Assembly (NCBI RefSeq): GCF_029960785.1
Contig: NZ_JASBQE010000008.1
Coordinates: 152,291-216,290 of the forward strand
Length of the DNA: 64,000 nucleotides
Reading direction: 5' to 3'
Source of the DNA: Polyangium sp. 15x6
GTDB taxonomy: Bacteria > Myxococcota_A > Polyangia > Polyangiales > Polyangiaceae
Shown here: positions 18,196 through 28,097 of the stretch, piece after piece
Position numbering within the stretch: the stretch's first letter is position 1
How the letters are laid out: every line of letters begins with the position of its first letter
Notes under the pieces: generated by a model
Told to the model about the DNA's origin: nothing
The model's input: only the letters and a program-made list of their open reading frames with translations
The model's database searches: none
Position numbers and translations under genes: made by a program

Positions 18196-19155
18196 GTGCT
18201 CCCCGCGCCCGTGCCTCTCCGCGAGCTCGCGGCGAAGCACGGCGGCATGCTCGATCCGGGTCTCGAGGACGCCGTCGTGTCCCGCGTCGCCCCGGTCGAT
18301 GTGGAGACCTCCGAAGGCGCGACGACGCTCGCGCCGCTGCTCTCGCGCCGCTACCTCGAAGCCGCGCGCGCGAGCGCGACCTTCTTGCTCGTCGACGGTC
18401 CGCTCGCCTCGCTCGTGCCCGCGGGCAAACGCTGGATCCACCCGCGCGCCGCGTACGCGCTCGCCTGCGTGCTCGAACAGGTTCCTCGGCCCGAGCCCGT
18501 GGATGCCCGCGCGCTCGCGCGGATCGATCCTCTCGCGATCGTCGATCCCACCGCGATCATCGGCCCCTTCGCCGTCGTGTATGCCGGCGCCGAGATCGGC
18601 CCGCACTGCCGCATCGAGCCGCACGTCGTCGTCTACGGCGGCGTCTCGCTCGGCGCGCGTGTCACGGTCGGCGCCTCGTCGGTCCTCGGGCGCCCCGGGT
18701 TTGGCTGGGCCGCATCTCCCACCGGCGGCGTCGTGCGGATGCCGCAGCTCGGCGGCGTCGTCGTCGAGGACGACGTCGAGATCGGCCCGCTCTGCACCGT
18801 CGACGCGGGCACGCTCGCGCCGACCGTGATCGGCCGCGGCGCCAAGCTCGACGCGCACGTGCACGTCGGCCACAACGCCTCGATCGGCGAGGGCACGCTC
18901 GTCGCGGCGCAAGCGGGCTTCGCGGGCTCGTCGCGCATCGGCGCGGGCGTGCTCGTGGGCGGGCAGGTCGGCGTCGCGGATCATTGCGAGGTCGGCGCGG
19001 GGGCGCGTCTCGCGGCGAAGGCGGGCGTCATCGGCGACGTGCCCGCGGGCGCGGTCTTCGGCGGGTATCCAGCGGTCGAAAAGGCGCGGTGGCTGCGGGC
19101 GACGGCGCGTATTCTCGAAGAGCCGGGGCGCAAGCGGAAGGGACGGTCAGGGTGA
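18196..19155 (+). CDS. lpxD: UDP-3-O-acylglucosamine N-acyltransferase
   Basis: 319 residues. The N-terminal uridine-binding domain ([10 protein letters not shown] start) is followed by a left-handed beta-helix of hexapeptide repeats from about residue 110 to 285 ([20 protein letters not shown] and so on), with the catalytic histidine region [13 protein letters not shown]. It adds the second hydroxyacyl chain in lipid A synthesis. It starts with GTG ten bases after ompH and its stop overlaps the fabZ start (GTGA), implying translational coupling. Confidence 0.95.
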   Translation: MLPAPVPLRELAAKHGGMLDPGLEDAVVSRVAPVDVETSEGATTLAPLLSRRYLEAARASATFLLVDGPLASLVPAGKRWIHPRAAYALACVLEQVPRPEPVDARALARIDPLAIVDPTAIIGPFAVVYAGAEIGPHCRIEPHVVVYGGVSLGARVTVGASSVLGRPGFGWAASPTGGVVRMPQLGGVVVEDDVEIGPLCTVDAGTLAPTVIGRGAKLDAHVHVGHNASIGEGTLVAAQAGFAGSSRIGAGVLVGGQVGVADHCEVGAGARLAAKAGVIGDVPAGAVFGGYPAVEKARWLRATARILEEPGRKRKGRSG

Positions 19156-19622
19156 CCGAAGGGGCCAACGTAAAACTCCCGATCGAGGTGCGCGAGATCC
19201 TCACGATCTTGCCGCACCGGTATCCGATGGTGATGGTCGATCGCGTGACGGAGCTCGTCCCGGGCGAGCGCATCGCGGGGCACAAGTGCGTCGCGTACAA
19301 CGAGCCCTGGTTCCAGGGCCATTTCCCCTCGCACCCGATCATGCCCGGCGTCCTCATCGTCGAATCGATGGTGCAGATCGGCGGCCTGCTCGCGCACGCG
19401 TCCGACCCTGCGCGGGCCGAGCAGCCCAAGGTCGTGCTTTTCCTGGGCATCGACAAGGCGCGCTTCCGCCGGCCCGTCGTGCCGGGTGACCGGCTCGACC
19501 TCTCCGCCACCGCCCTCCAGCGACGGGGCCCGGTGTGGAAGCTCCGGGGCGAGGCGCGCGTCGACGGCAACCTCTGCGCCGAGGCGGAGATGCTCGCGCA
19601 GGTCGCGGACGCCTCGCGGTGA
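19152..19622 (+). CDS. fabZ: 3-hydroxyacyl-ACP dehydratase FabZ
   Basis: 156 residues, the normal family length. Conserved blocks are [13 protein letters not shown], the active-site His in [12 protein letters not shown] and the following catalytic Glu in LIVESMVQ. It dehydrates hydroxyacyl-ACP in fatty acid synthesis and competes with lipid A synthesis for the same substrate pool, which explains its place beside lpxD. The GTG start at 19152 overlaps the lpxD stop by four bases, and its own stop overlaps the next gene the same way. Confidence 0.97.
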   Translation: MTEGANVKLPIEVREILTILPHRYPMVMVDRVTELVPGERIAGHKCVAYNEPWFQGHFPSHPIMPGVLIVESMVQIGGLLAHASDPARAEQPKVVLFLGIDKARFRRPVVPGDRLDLSATALQRRGPVWKLRGEARVDGNLCAEAEMLAQVADASR

Positions 19623-21046
19623 CGGCGCTTTCGCGGGCCTCGCGCGTCGAGCGTGGGGACTGGCAAACGCCCCTCGATCTCGCGCGGCAAGTCTCTCGCC
19701 TCGCCGCGCGGCTCGGCGCGCGCCCGGCCTCGATCCTCGAGCCCACGTGCGGCCGCGGCGCCTTCCTCACGGCCGCCGCCGAGGTTTTTCCGGACACCCC
19801 CGCTCGCGGGTTCGACATCGACCCCGGGCACGTGGAGACGGCGCGCCGCGCGCTCGCGGGCCGCCCGGTCGAGATTGCCCTCGGCGATTGCTTCGAGGTC
19901 GCGTGGGAGGACGTGCTCGCGGCGATGCCGGATCCGGTCCTCGTGCTCGGCAATCCGCCCTGGGTCACGAGCGCGGACCTCGGCGCGCTCGGCTCGCGGA
20001 ATTTGCCGAAGAAATCGAATTTCAAGCGATTCCGGGGCCTCGACGCCCAGACCGGCAAGAGCAATTTCGACGTCTCGGAGTGGATCCTCCTGCGCCTGCT
20101 CAGGGCGCTCCGGGCCCGTGATTTCCGCATGGTCGTGCTCTGCAAAAGCAGCGTGGCGCGGCGGGTGATGGAGCACGTGATCGGCGAGGGCCTCTCGCTC
20201 TCGGGCGCGACGTACCGGATCGACGCGCGTGGCGCCTTCGACGTGTCGACGGCGGCCGTGGTGATGACGCTCGCGACGGATCCGCCCGGATCTTCGCCTG
20301 CGCGCGGCTGGGCCGTCTTCGATTCGCTCGACGCCGAAGCCCCCCGGCGGACGATGGGCGTGCACGGCGGCCGGCTCTACAGCGACATCGATCGATTCGA
20401 GCGCACGCAGAGCCTCGAAGGCCAATGCACGCCGGCGTGGCGCTCGGGGCTCAAGCACGACTGCGCGCCGGTGATGGAGCTCGAGGCGAGGGACGGCGCG
20501 CTCGTGAATGGCCTCGGCGAGCGGGTCGACATCGAGGATTCGGTGGTCTTCCCGCTGCTCAAGGGCTCGGACGTGGCGAATGGCCGGCGCCCGGGGAGGC
20601 GCTTCGTGCTCGTGCCACAACGCTCGCTCGGCGAGGAGACGCGGACCTTGCAAGCCGATGCGCCGCGCGCGTGGGCCTACCTCGTCCGGCACGAGGGCAA
20701 GCTCGACGTCCGCAAGAGCTCCATTTACCGCGACAAACCTCCGTTCTCGGTCTTCGGCATCGGCCCGTACACGTTCGCGCCCTACAAAGTGGCGATTTGC
20801 GGGCTGTACAAGAAATTTTCCTTCTCGCTGGTGGAGCCGCACGAGGGGCGCCCGGTGGTGCTCGACGACACGTGTTACTTCCTCCCGTTCGAGGCGCGCG
20901 AGGAGGCCGAGGCGGCGCTCCGGGCCTTGCAGAGCGAGGAAGCGCGGGCCTTCTTCGAGGCGCGCGTCTTCTGGGAGGACAAGAGGCCGATCGGGAAAGC
21001 CCTCTTGCAGTCGATATCGTTGAAGGCGCTCGAGCGCCCCCTCTGA
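19619..21046 (+). CDS. DNA N6-adenine methyltransferase, TaqI/Eco57I-like
   Basis: About 475 residues. SAM motif I reads ILEPTCGRGAFL, the acidic motif II FDIDPGH, and the catalytic motif IV LGNPPWV, which marks amino-methyltransferases of the TaqI/Eco57I gamma-type order. The C-terminal half (~residues 220-475) would be the target-recognition part. Start GTG 19619 overlaps the fabZ stop (GTGA), so it is translationally coupled to the lipid A genes. No restriction endonuclease is adjacent, so it is an orphan methylase or a type IIG relic lacking a nuclease. In many Proteobacteria lpxA would follow fabZ here. Confidence 0.85.
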   Translation: MTALSRASRVERGDWQTPLDLARQVSRLAARLGARPASILEPTCGRGAFLTAAAEVFPDTPARGFDIDPGHVETARRALAGRPVEIALGDCFEVAWEDVLAAMPDPVLVLGNPPWVTSADLGALGSRNLPKKSNFKRFRGLDAQTGKSNFDVSEWILLRLLRALRARDFRMVVLCKSSVARRVMEHVIGEGLSLSGATYRIDARGAFDVSTAAVVMTLATDPPGSSPARGWAVFDSLDAEAPRRTMGVHGGRLYSDIDRFERTQSLEGQCTPAWRSGLKHDCAPVMELEARDGALVNGLGERVDIEDSVVFPLLKGSDVANGRRPGRRFVLVPQRSLGEETRTLQADAPRAWAYLVRHEGKLDVRKSSIYRDKPPFSVFGIGPYTFAPYKVAICGLYKKFSFSLVEPHEGRPVVLDDTCYFLPFEAREEAEAALRALQSEEARAFFEARVFWEDKRPIGKALLQSISLKALERPL

Positions 21047-21199
21047 CGACGCGCGTCGACGAGCCTGCGGCGGCCCTCGCGCAATCGTGACGCGGGGCAC
21101 GCACGCACACGCCTGCTTTCCGGGGCTCGAACAATGGTACCATGGGAGGTTGGCTGCGGAGTGCTTTGCGTCCCAACCACGATCTTACGGGGATGAACC

Positions 21200-23716
21200 A
21201 TGAAGCGATCCCGATCTTACGGAATGGAATCAATGACGACGACCCTCGGCGCGCGGCACGGAGGGCTCGCGCTCACCGCGCTCGTCACGGCGCTCGTTTC
21301 CCTCGGCTGCTCCGGAGGCGGTGATGGCACGGGCGGCGCGGGGGGCACCGGCGGCACCGGCGGTGAAGGCGGCGCCGCGTCGTCGTCGTCGTCGAGCGGA
21401 GGAGGCACGTGCGCCCCCGGGCAAGCCGCGTGTAGCGGGGCGTGCGTCGACCTCGACACGGACCCGACGAACTGCGGCGCCTGCGGCAGCGCGTGCGCGG
21501 TGGGCGAGGTCTGCTCGCAGGGCGCCTGCGCCCTCAACTGCGCCGGCGGCACCACGAAGTGCGGCGATCTGTGCGTCGATACCAACCTCGACCCCGCGAA
21601 CTGCGGCGCCTGCGGCAGCACGTGTGCGCCCGGCGAGGTCTGCTCGCAGGGCGCCTGCTCGCTCACCTGCGCCGGCGGCACCACGAAGTGCGGCGATCTG
21701 TGCGTCGATACCAACCTCGACCCCGCGAACTGCGGCGCCTGCGGAAGCACGTGTGCGTCCGGCGAGGTCTGCTCGCAAGGCGCCTGCTCGCTCACCTGCG
21801 CCGGCGGCACCACGCAATGCGGCAGCGCCTGCGTCAACCTCTCGAACGACCCGGCGAACTGCGGCGCATGCGACAACACCTGCCCGGCGGGTCAGGTCTG
21901 CACGAGCGGCGCCTGCGCGCTCACCTGCGTCGGCGGCGCCACGAAATGCGGCGATGCCTGCGTCGACACCTCGAACGACCCGGCGAACTGCGGCGCATGC
22001 AACACCGTCTGCGCGATCGGCGAGGTCTGCTCGCAGGGCGCCTGCGCGCTCGCCTGCGCCGGCGGCACCACGAAATGCGGCGATGCCTGCGTCGACACCT
22101 CGAACGACCCGGCGAACTGCGGCGCATGCAACACCGTCTGCGCGATCGGCGAGGTCTGCTCGCAGGGCGCCTGCGCCCTCACCTGCGCCGGCGGCACCAC
22201 GAAATGCGGCGGCGCCTGTGTCGACCCGATGAACGACCCGTCGAACTGCGGCGCCTGCGGCAATGCCTGCGCGGCCGGCGAGGTCTGCTCGAACGGCGCC
22301 TGCGGATTCGCCTGCGCCGGCGGCACCACGCAATGCGGCAGCGCCTGCGTGAACACGATGAACGACCCCGCCCACTGCGGCGCGTGTGACAATGCCTGCG
22401 CGGCCGGCGAGGTCTGCTCGAACGGCGCCTGCGGCGTGAGCTGCGGCGGCGGCACCACGCAATGCGGCAGCACGTGCGTCGACACCTCGAGCAACAAGGC
22501 GAACTGCGGCGCCTGCGGCAACGCATGCTCGTCGAGCCAGGTCTGCGCGGCCGGCGCCTGCGCTTGCCTCCCCGGACAGAGCACGTGCGGCGCGAGCTGC
22601 GTGAACCTGTCCGACAACAGCCTCGCCTGCGGCGACTGCAACACCGCGTGCGGCTCGAACCAGGTCTGCGCGGCCAGCGTCTGCACGAACCTCGTGCTCG
22701 GCAATGGCAGGGTGGGCGGCACGTACACGGGCACGTTCCCGCCGACGGTCGCCGTCCTGTATGCGGGCACGACGAACGACCTCCAGACCAAGCTCCAGGC
22801 CACGGGCGCGTTCGCGTCCGTCGGCTTCGTCAACATCAACAGCACGACCCCGACGCTGGCGCAGATGAAGGCCTACGACGCGGTCGCGGTCATGACGTAC
22901 CTCTCGGTCACGGCCACGATCGGCGACAACCTGGCCGACTATTACGAGCAGGGCGGCGGCGTCGTGCTCTTCGATTACGAGGCGCAGGAAACGGGCACGT
23001 TCGGCCTGAAGGGTCGCTTCGCCACGCAATACACGCTCTCGACGCCCATCGCGGCGGCCTCGTTCCTCACGACGAAGGTCACGCTCGGCACGATTCTCGA
23101 GCCGGGCAGCCCGCTGCTCACGGGCGTCACGACGTTCGGCTACCAGGTCTCGTCCCCGCTCCACATGCCGGCGTCGGCCTTCAACAAGAACAACCCGATC
23201 GTCGTCGCGCAGTACTCGGACGGCACGCCCGCCCTGGTCCGAAGCGTGGTATCGAGCGGCCCCGCGACCGGGCGCAATCTGATCGAGATCAACGGCTTCG
23301 GCCATTCGTCCGCGGGCAACTCCACCTACGGCTGGGATTCGACGACCGACGGCGCGAAGCTCGTGCGCAATGCGCTGCTCGCGTCGATGCCGCTGCCGGC
23401 CTTCACGACGGCGCAGCAGGTGAGCTTCGCGAGCCAGGCGGTCTACACGCAGAGCGCGCCGCAGACGTTGACGTACACGAACCCGTCGAATAGCTCGCAG
23501 ACGATCACGGCGCTCTCGCTGAGCGGGGCGCACATCGGCGAGTTCACGGTGACGCCGTCTTCGCCCTTGCCGGTCACGGTCCCGGCGGGCGGCACGTTCA
23601 CGGCGGACGTCCATTTCAAGCCCGCGGGCACGGGGCTCCGGGCCGCGACGCTTTCGGCGACGGTATCGGGGCTCTCGGGCAAGGCCACGACCCTGCTTCA
23701 GGGAACGGGCATGTGA
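21200..23716 (+). CDS. Lipoprotein with ten tandem Cys-rich repeats and C-terminal beta domain
   Basis: 838 residues. Signal peptide with lipobox SLGC, then a Gly/Ser linker. Ten ~40-residue repeats follow (pattern GGTTxCGxxCVDxxxDPxNCGACxxxC), each with about eight Cys, of the type seen in MXAN_6577-like proteins. Next is a ~220-residue domain (FPPTVAVLYAG onward) resembling ThuA/GATase-like folds, and last an ASH-type beta-sandwich (choice-of-anchor-D-like). DNA of the repeats is nearly identical between some copies. Likely anchored in the outer membrane and exposed; function unknown. A GGGGATGA ribosome site precedes the ATG. Confidence 0.85.
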   Translation: MKRSRSYGMESMTTTLGARHGGLALTALVTALVSLGCSGGGDGTGGAGGTGGTGGEGGAASSSSSSGGGTCAPGQAACSGACVDLDTDPTNCGACGSACAVGEVCSQGACALNCAGGTTKCGDLCVDTNLDPANCGACGSTCAPGEVCSQGACSLTCAGGTTKCGDLCVDTNLDPANCGACGSTCASGEVCSQGACSLTCAGGTTQCGSACVNLSNDPANCGACDNTCPAGQVCTSGACALTCVGGATKCGDACVDTSNDPANCGACNTVCAIGEVCSQGACALACAGGTTKCGDACVDTSNDPANCGACNTVCAIGEVCSQGACALTCAGGTTKCGGACVDPMNDPSNCGACGNACAAGEVCSNGACGFACAGGTTQCGSACVNTMNDPAHCGACDNACAAGEVCSNGACGVSCGGGTTQCGSTCVDTSSNKANCGACGNACSSSQVCAAGACACLPGQSTCGASCVNLSDNSLACGDCNTACGSNQVCAASVCTNLVLGNGRVGGTYTGTFPPTVAVLYAGTTNDLQTKLQATGAFASVGFVNINSTTPTLAQMKAYDAVAVMTYLSVTATIGDNLADYYEQGGGVVLFDYEAQETGTFGLKGRFATQYTLSTPIAAASFLTTKVTLGTILEPGSPLLTGVTTFGYQVSSPLHMPASAFNKNNPIVVAQYSDGTPALVRSVVSSGPATGRNLIEINGFGHSSAGNSTYGWDSTTDGAKLVRNALLASMPLPAFTTAQQVSFASQAVYTQSAPQTLTYTNPSNSSQTITALSLSGAHIGEFTVTPSSPLPVTVPAGGTFTADVHFKPAGTGLRAATLSATVSGLSGKATTLLQGTGM

Positions 23717-23786
23717 CCCGAGGGAGGGTGCTCCTCCGCGCCTCGCCGAGGTTTCACCCCAAACCCGAACAAGGACCCGTCCTGGA

Positions 23787-23827
23787 AGCTTGATGCGTCG
23801 ACCGCGGTGCGGTCGACGTATCAAGCT
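23787..23827. terminator. Strong bidirectional terminator hairpin
   Basis: 19-bp arms with a single mismatch (G-U pairable in RNA) around a 3-base loop GGT; arms begin AGCTTGAT and end ATCAAGCT. It lies between the convergent Cys-repeat lipoprotein gene and the beta-helix lipoprotein gene. Confidence 0.85.
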
Positions 23828-23898
23828 CGGAGCGAGACGTGCCGCGCGCCACGCCCGGATCCGCTCCCCGTCACCAATAGGTCACGCCGGGGGAGTGG

Positions 23899-26800
23899 TC
23901 AGGGTGTGTCGATGGCGGGCGGCAGCGCCTCGAGCCCAGCGCTCTTGGCGCCGCATTGCCCGGTCGGTTCGGGACAGCCGCAGAGATTGTCGTGGCTCCC
24001 CTCGAAGGACCAATCGTAGCCGGCTTCGTTCTCTCCATTCAGGTCGAATTTGTGGCAGACGAGCTGGCTGGACACGACCTGGATCGTGCTGCCGAAATTA
24101 GCGATGCCCGCACGCGTATTGTTCTCCACTCGGGTTTCCGCGATGGCGACGGAGGGCGGAAGGGCACCCCATGTCGAGACGAACGCCGGATCGGAAGCCG
24201 CCGTGATCCCGTCACCGCCCTGTTCGTACTGGTTCGGCGTCGTGCCGCGTACGAGCGTCGATTCAATGGTTGCGTCCGAGTTCACCACGAAGATGCCGGA
24301 TTCATGGTTGTCCTCGATGAGACAAGCATACACCTCGGCGTTTGCCCGCTCCCCAGTCGCCTCGTCCAGTTGCACCTGAATACCTCGTCCCAAGTCACCA
24401 TCTTCCCGAAGCTGGGAATCCCGCACCACACTCGCCTCGATCCGGACATCCGCCCCCAACATGCCGATGCCGAGCCTCTTGTTTTTTTCGATGAGCGCTG
24501 CGCGTACGATGACGTTGGCATGCTCTCCCGTGGGGGCGTTCTCGACCATGATACCGGCGGTGGACTGGTTCTCCCGCACCACTGTCGCCTCGATGAGCAC
24601 ATCCGACGAGCCGACGTAAATGCCTACATCGGAGTTCTGCTCGATCGTACATGCGTATACGGTGGCGTTCGAGCGCTGGCCCGCATTGCCCGCTCCTGCC
24701 GTGAACGGTACACTCTGTATGTTGATGCCCCGACCCGGTCCTTCCGTCCCGTCCGACATCGTTTTGCGAACCAGCGTAGCCTCGATCAGCGCCTCCGCGC
24801 CTACGACGGAGATACCTATGCTGTGGTTGTCATGAATACTGGATTGCCGTACCGTCAGGGTTGCGGGCGCCCCTGTCTCCCAAGATACGACCTCGATACC
24901 TCGCCCGGACTCTACGGCTCCGTCAGGCATGGTTTCCCGAACGGCGGTCCCATCGATCTCCATGTCCGAGTCCTTGACCAACACGCCAAAACCGTGGCTT
25001 TTTTCCACGATCGAATGGGTCAGCGTCACATTGGCTCTCTGGGCCGGCCCCAGAAGCGTCTCGGCCACGAGGCCAATTCCATTGACCCCGTTTGCTCCGG
25101 GCTGAGTCGCCCGGATCACCGTTGCCTCGACGGTAACATCGGACGCACCCACGTACATACCGATTTCGTGATTATTTTCGATGAGACAATCCGACACCGC
25201 GACCTTCGCGCGAGGAATGTCATGAGAAGAGGTCGCCACGATCATCCCCCAGCCGAGTTTCCCGTCTCCGTCCAGCTGGGTTCCTTGAACCACCGTAGCC
25301 TCGACGGAAGCGTCCGAATCGAGCACGTGCAAGCCGTGGATGTGGTTTTTCTCGAGCCGTGATCCGCGAACGATGACATTCGAGCGAGCTCCCGTGTCGG
25401 GCTGGGACACCAATTTGATTCCTGCGCTATACGTACCCACGTCGATGGGCTTCGTCTCGCGGACCACCGTCGTCTCGATCAACCCATCCGAACCCATCAG
25501 AAGAATGCCCCCTTCACGATTGTCATCGATGAGCGACGCGCGCACCGTCACGTCCGATCGTACATCGGGTCCAGATCCCTGGGCCCAGATACCGCCTCCT
25601 GATTGCCCGCTACCATCGAGGGGGGTCCCCCGCACGACCGTCGATTCAATCACCGCGTCCGATGCCGCCACGAAGATGCCGAACTGATGGTTCTTCTCCA
25701 GGAACGACCCGCGAACGGTCGCATGGGAGCGCCCTACTGTCGTGCGGCCTATTTCGATACCCCGCCCCGATTGCCCATTCCCGTCGGGCAGCGTCCCGGT
25801 GACCACCGTCGCCTCGACGAGCACGTCGGAAGCTAGGACGAAGATCCCCGTCTCGTGATTTCGTTCGACGCTCGAATCGCGCACCGTGAGGTGGGACCGC
25901 GTCGTATCGTCCGGCTGAGCAAGGATGCCTCTTCCAGCCGCCCCACCAGCATCGCTCTTCGTCTCGCGCACCACCGATCGCTCGATCGTGACCGTGGCTC
26001 CCAATGCAACCACGCCGGCCGAAGTCGCGCGCTCGACGAGCGAATTCGTCAACGCAATCACCGCTGAGCTCGCGACCGAGTTGACTGCTGCGATCCCGAG
26101 ATCTCCTGTATCGTGGACGCGAACCCTGTCCAGCACGACGTCGACCGACCCGATGGCGATACCGTACTTCGGACCGGTGATCGAAATCCCTCGCACTTCG
26201 CTCGCACTCGCGGCGGCCCCTCGAACCAAAATGGCCGTGAGTCCATTGCTCGTCCCCGCGATCTCCACCATCGACGGGCACCTCCCCCACAACTTCACCG
26301 GTTTCCCTTCAATGGTCAGATTTTCCGCATACGTACCTGCCGCAATCGCGACGATCGCGCCAGTCGCCGCCGCGTTCAGCCCAGCCTTGATCGTCTTCCA
26401 CGGCTTCGCCTGCGACCCGTCGCTGTCGTTCAGCGGATACGCCGCATTCACGAACTCGGTCGTTGCATCGACAGGAATGTTCCCCCAATCGCCCGTGCCG
26501 CACGGCGCGACCTCGCGACAAACCATGTCTCCCGGCACGGCCATCATCCCATCGGGACAAGGATCCATCGGCAGAATCGGCGCACAGCCTTGATGGCCAT
26601 CCGGCGAAAACCCCGTCGCGCAGAGCTCCTGCGGAATCCCCGCAGCCTGGCACCCACCCCCTGCCTTCTCCATCTCCCCCGGCGGGCAGGCCATGTCCGG
26701 CGGCAGGCCCGCCGGCGCGCATCCACCCCCCGCCATTTCCCATTCCCCCGGCGGGCACACCATGTCTGGCGGCAGGCCCGCGGGTTGACACTGACCATCC

Positions 26801-26946
26801 TCGAGCAACAGCTCTCCCGCAGGGCAGGTCTTGGGCGACGCCGCGGGCGCCGCCTCCGGTTCGCTCGAGCATCCCTCGGACGCGAGGAGCACGAGCAGCA
26901 GCGCGAGCACCAAACACCTCGAGAGAGGGCGCATCATCGACAGCAT
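23899..26946 (-). CDS. Large lipoprotein with right-handed beta-helix repeats
   Basis: About 1015 residues. The signal peptide ends at ASEGC, a non-classical lipobox. Three repeats of PPDMxCPPGExExAGGGC-type Cys modules follow (residues ~45-130). From ~190 to the end the protein is built of ~55-residue repeats containing SxxExNHxxGI and VEATVVRxT, typical of pectate-lyase-like parallel beta-helices. No catalytic lyase residues are recognised, so it may be an adhesin or a polysaccharide-binding surface protein. GGAGAAAG upstream supports ATG 26946; the frame continues upstream to 27201 without supporting features. Confidence 0.85.
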   Translation of the reverse strand: MLSMMRPLSRCLVLALLLVLLASEGCSSEPEAAPAASPKTCPAGELLLEDGQCQPAGLPPDMVCPPGEWEMAGGGCAPAGLPPDMACPPGEMEKAGGGCQAAGIPQELCATGFSPDGHQGCAPILPMDPCPDGMMAVPGDMVCREVAPCGTGDWGNIPVDATTEFVNAAYPLNDSDGSQAKPWKTIKAGLNAAATGAIVAIAAGTYAENLTIEGKPVKLWGRCPSMVEIAGTSNGLTAILVRGAAASASEVRGISITGPKYGIAIGSVDVVLDRVRVHDTGDLGIAAVNSVASSAVIALTNSLVERATSAGVVALGATVTIERSVVRETKSDAGGAAGRGILAQPDDTTRSHLTVRDSSVERNHETGIFVLASDVLVEATVVTGTLPDGNGQSGRGIEIGRTTVGRSHATVRGSFLEKNHQFGIFVAASDAVIESTVVRGTPLDGSGQSGGGIWAQGSGPDVRSDVTVRASLIDDNREGGILLMGSDGLIETTVVRETKPIDVGTYSAGIKLVSQPDTGARSNVIVRGSRLEKNHIHGLHVLDSDASVEATVVQGTQLDGDGKLGWGMIVATSSHDIPRAKVAVSDCLIENNHEIGMYVGASDVTVEATVIRATQPGANGVNGIGLVAETLLGPAQRANVTLTHSIVEKSHGFGVLVKDSDMEIDGTAVRETMPDGAVESGRGIEVVSWETGAPATLTVRQSSIHDNHSIGISVVGAEALIEATLVRKTMSDGTEGPGRGINIQSVPFTAGAGNAGQRSNATVYACTIEQNSDVGIYVGSSDVLIEATVVRENQSTAGIMVENAPTGEHANVIVRAALIEKNKRLGIGMLGADVRIEASVVRDSQLREDGDLGRGIQVQLDEATGERANAEVYACLIEDNHESGIFVVNSDATIESTLVRGTTPNQYEQGGDGITAASDPAFVSTWGALPPSVAIAETRVENNTRAGIANFGSTIQVVSSQLVCHKFDLNGENEAGYDWSFEGSHDNLCGCPEPTGQCGAKSAGLEALPPAIDTP

Positions 26947-27228
26947 GGCTTTCTCCACGGACACGGGAGGAACTGGCGACGAGCGATGGTAACATGGAGT
27001 CCGCTCGGGGGGCGCGGAGCTCGTCAGGAAGGTGACGGAGGCGTTCGCGACGCGCAGCCGCGATGTCGAGCGCAGTCGTGGCTCGCTGGCGGGGGGCGAG
27101 GCCTCGGGCCTGAGGCTTTGGTACAGGCCTCTCGTGTTGCGGCGGAAGACGACGAATTGGGAGCTTGCGACATCCGCGCGGGATCGTCTTGGGGACGCCA
27201 AGCTACTGGCACGCGTGCCGGCGGGGTT

Positions 27229-27981
27229 TCATGGGGCGTGGGTGCCTGGGTGAGCGGGCGAGGGGCGCGAGCGGCATCTCCCGCCTTCAAGGGCGCACGT
27301 GTAGGGCGGTGCTTCGATGCGCGGCGGCACGCTCCAGGGCGGGCAGCTCATGCCGGGCGGCAGGATCCGCGCCGCCTCGCAGGGCTCACCGACGGTGCAC
27401 ACGTTTTTCACCGTCGCCAGCTCGCCGCGCGGGACCTGCTCGCCGTCGGCGACGAACCACCCGTCCTGCGCGTTCCCGGTCACGAGGGCGCAGCCGGCCC
27501 ACGCATCGCAGAGCATTGCGGGTAGGCATGGCTGCTCGACCGGTACGCGCATGGGCTGTCCGTCGGGGCCCGTCGCCGTCGCCTCGCAGAGGCCGTCGCG
27601 GCAGACTGCGCGCGTGGGCCCCTCCGGGCACGCGAGCGGCGGGCACGTCGAAGGCGGGTGGGCCGCGCAGTACCGCTGCAGATCCGCGTGCCAGCGGCGC
27701 GTGCCAGGCGTCGTCCCGCAAGCCAGGCAGCACGCGTGCGCGCCCGCCACGTCCAGCCGCGCCACGGCGCAGTCGTCGTCGCGCTTGCAGGCGCGTTCGA
27801 CCTTGGGCGGCGCTCCCGCGGCGACCCCCGCGGAAGGGGTAGGAGGCGCGGAATCGGCCTGCGCGGCCTGTCGAGCGGTCGACGCGGAATCGGTGGTGTG
27901 CGCGTCGGCGCGCCGATCGGGCGCGTGGCAGGACCCTAGCAGCAAGCCTGTGCTGACGATCAGGGCGCGGAAGCGGAGCAT
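27229..27981 (-). CDS. Cys-rich lipoprotein, last gene of the PadR/ECF operon
   Basis: 250 residues. Signal peptide with lipobox LLGSC, an Ala/Pro-rich linker, then a Cys-rich region: RDDDCAVARLD, HACCLACG, ALVTGNAQDGWFVAD. I do not recognise a named family. GAAGGA eight bases upstream supports the ATG at 27981 rather than one six codons earlier. It follows the thioredoxin gene by 117 bases on the same strand, so it may be the last cistron of that operon. Confidence 0.75.
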   Translation of the reverse strand: MLRFRALIVSTGLLLGSCHAPDRRADAHTTDSASTARQAAQADSAPPTPSAGVAAGAPPKVERACKRDDDCAVARLDVAGAHACCLACGTTPGTRRWHADLQRYCAAHPPSTCPPLACPEGPTRAVCRDGLCEATATGPDGQPMRVPVEQPCLPAMLCDAWAGCALVTGNAQDGWFVADGEQVPRGELATVKNVCTVGEPCEAARILPPGMSCPPWSVPPRIEAPPYTCALEGGRCRSRPSPAHPGTHAP

Positions 27982-28097
27982 TGCGTTCCTTCTCGTCATA
28001 TACCCGTACACCGCGGCGAAACAAGACCCGCTCTCATGACGCGCTCGTCGCCGCTCGCCCCTGTTCTTCCGACAGCGTCTCCTTCGCCCTCTGGCCC

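Noticed and set aside
21230..23824. An 864-residue minus-strand frame rich in Arg/Ala/Gly repeats
   Set aside because: Antisense of the Cys-rich repeat lipoprotein; the plus strand has a signal peptide, ordered Cys repeats and a ribosome site.
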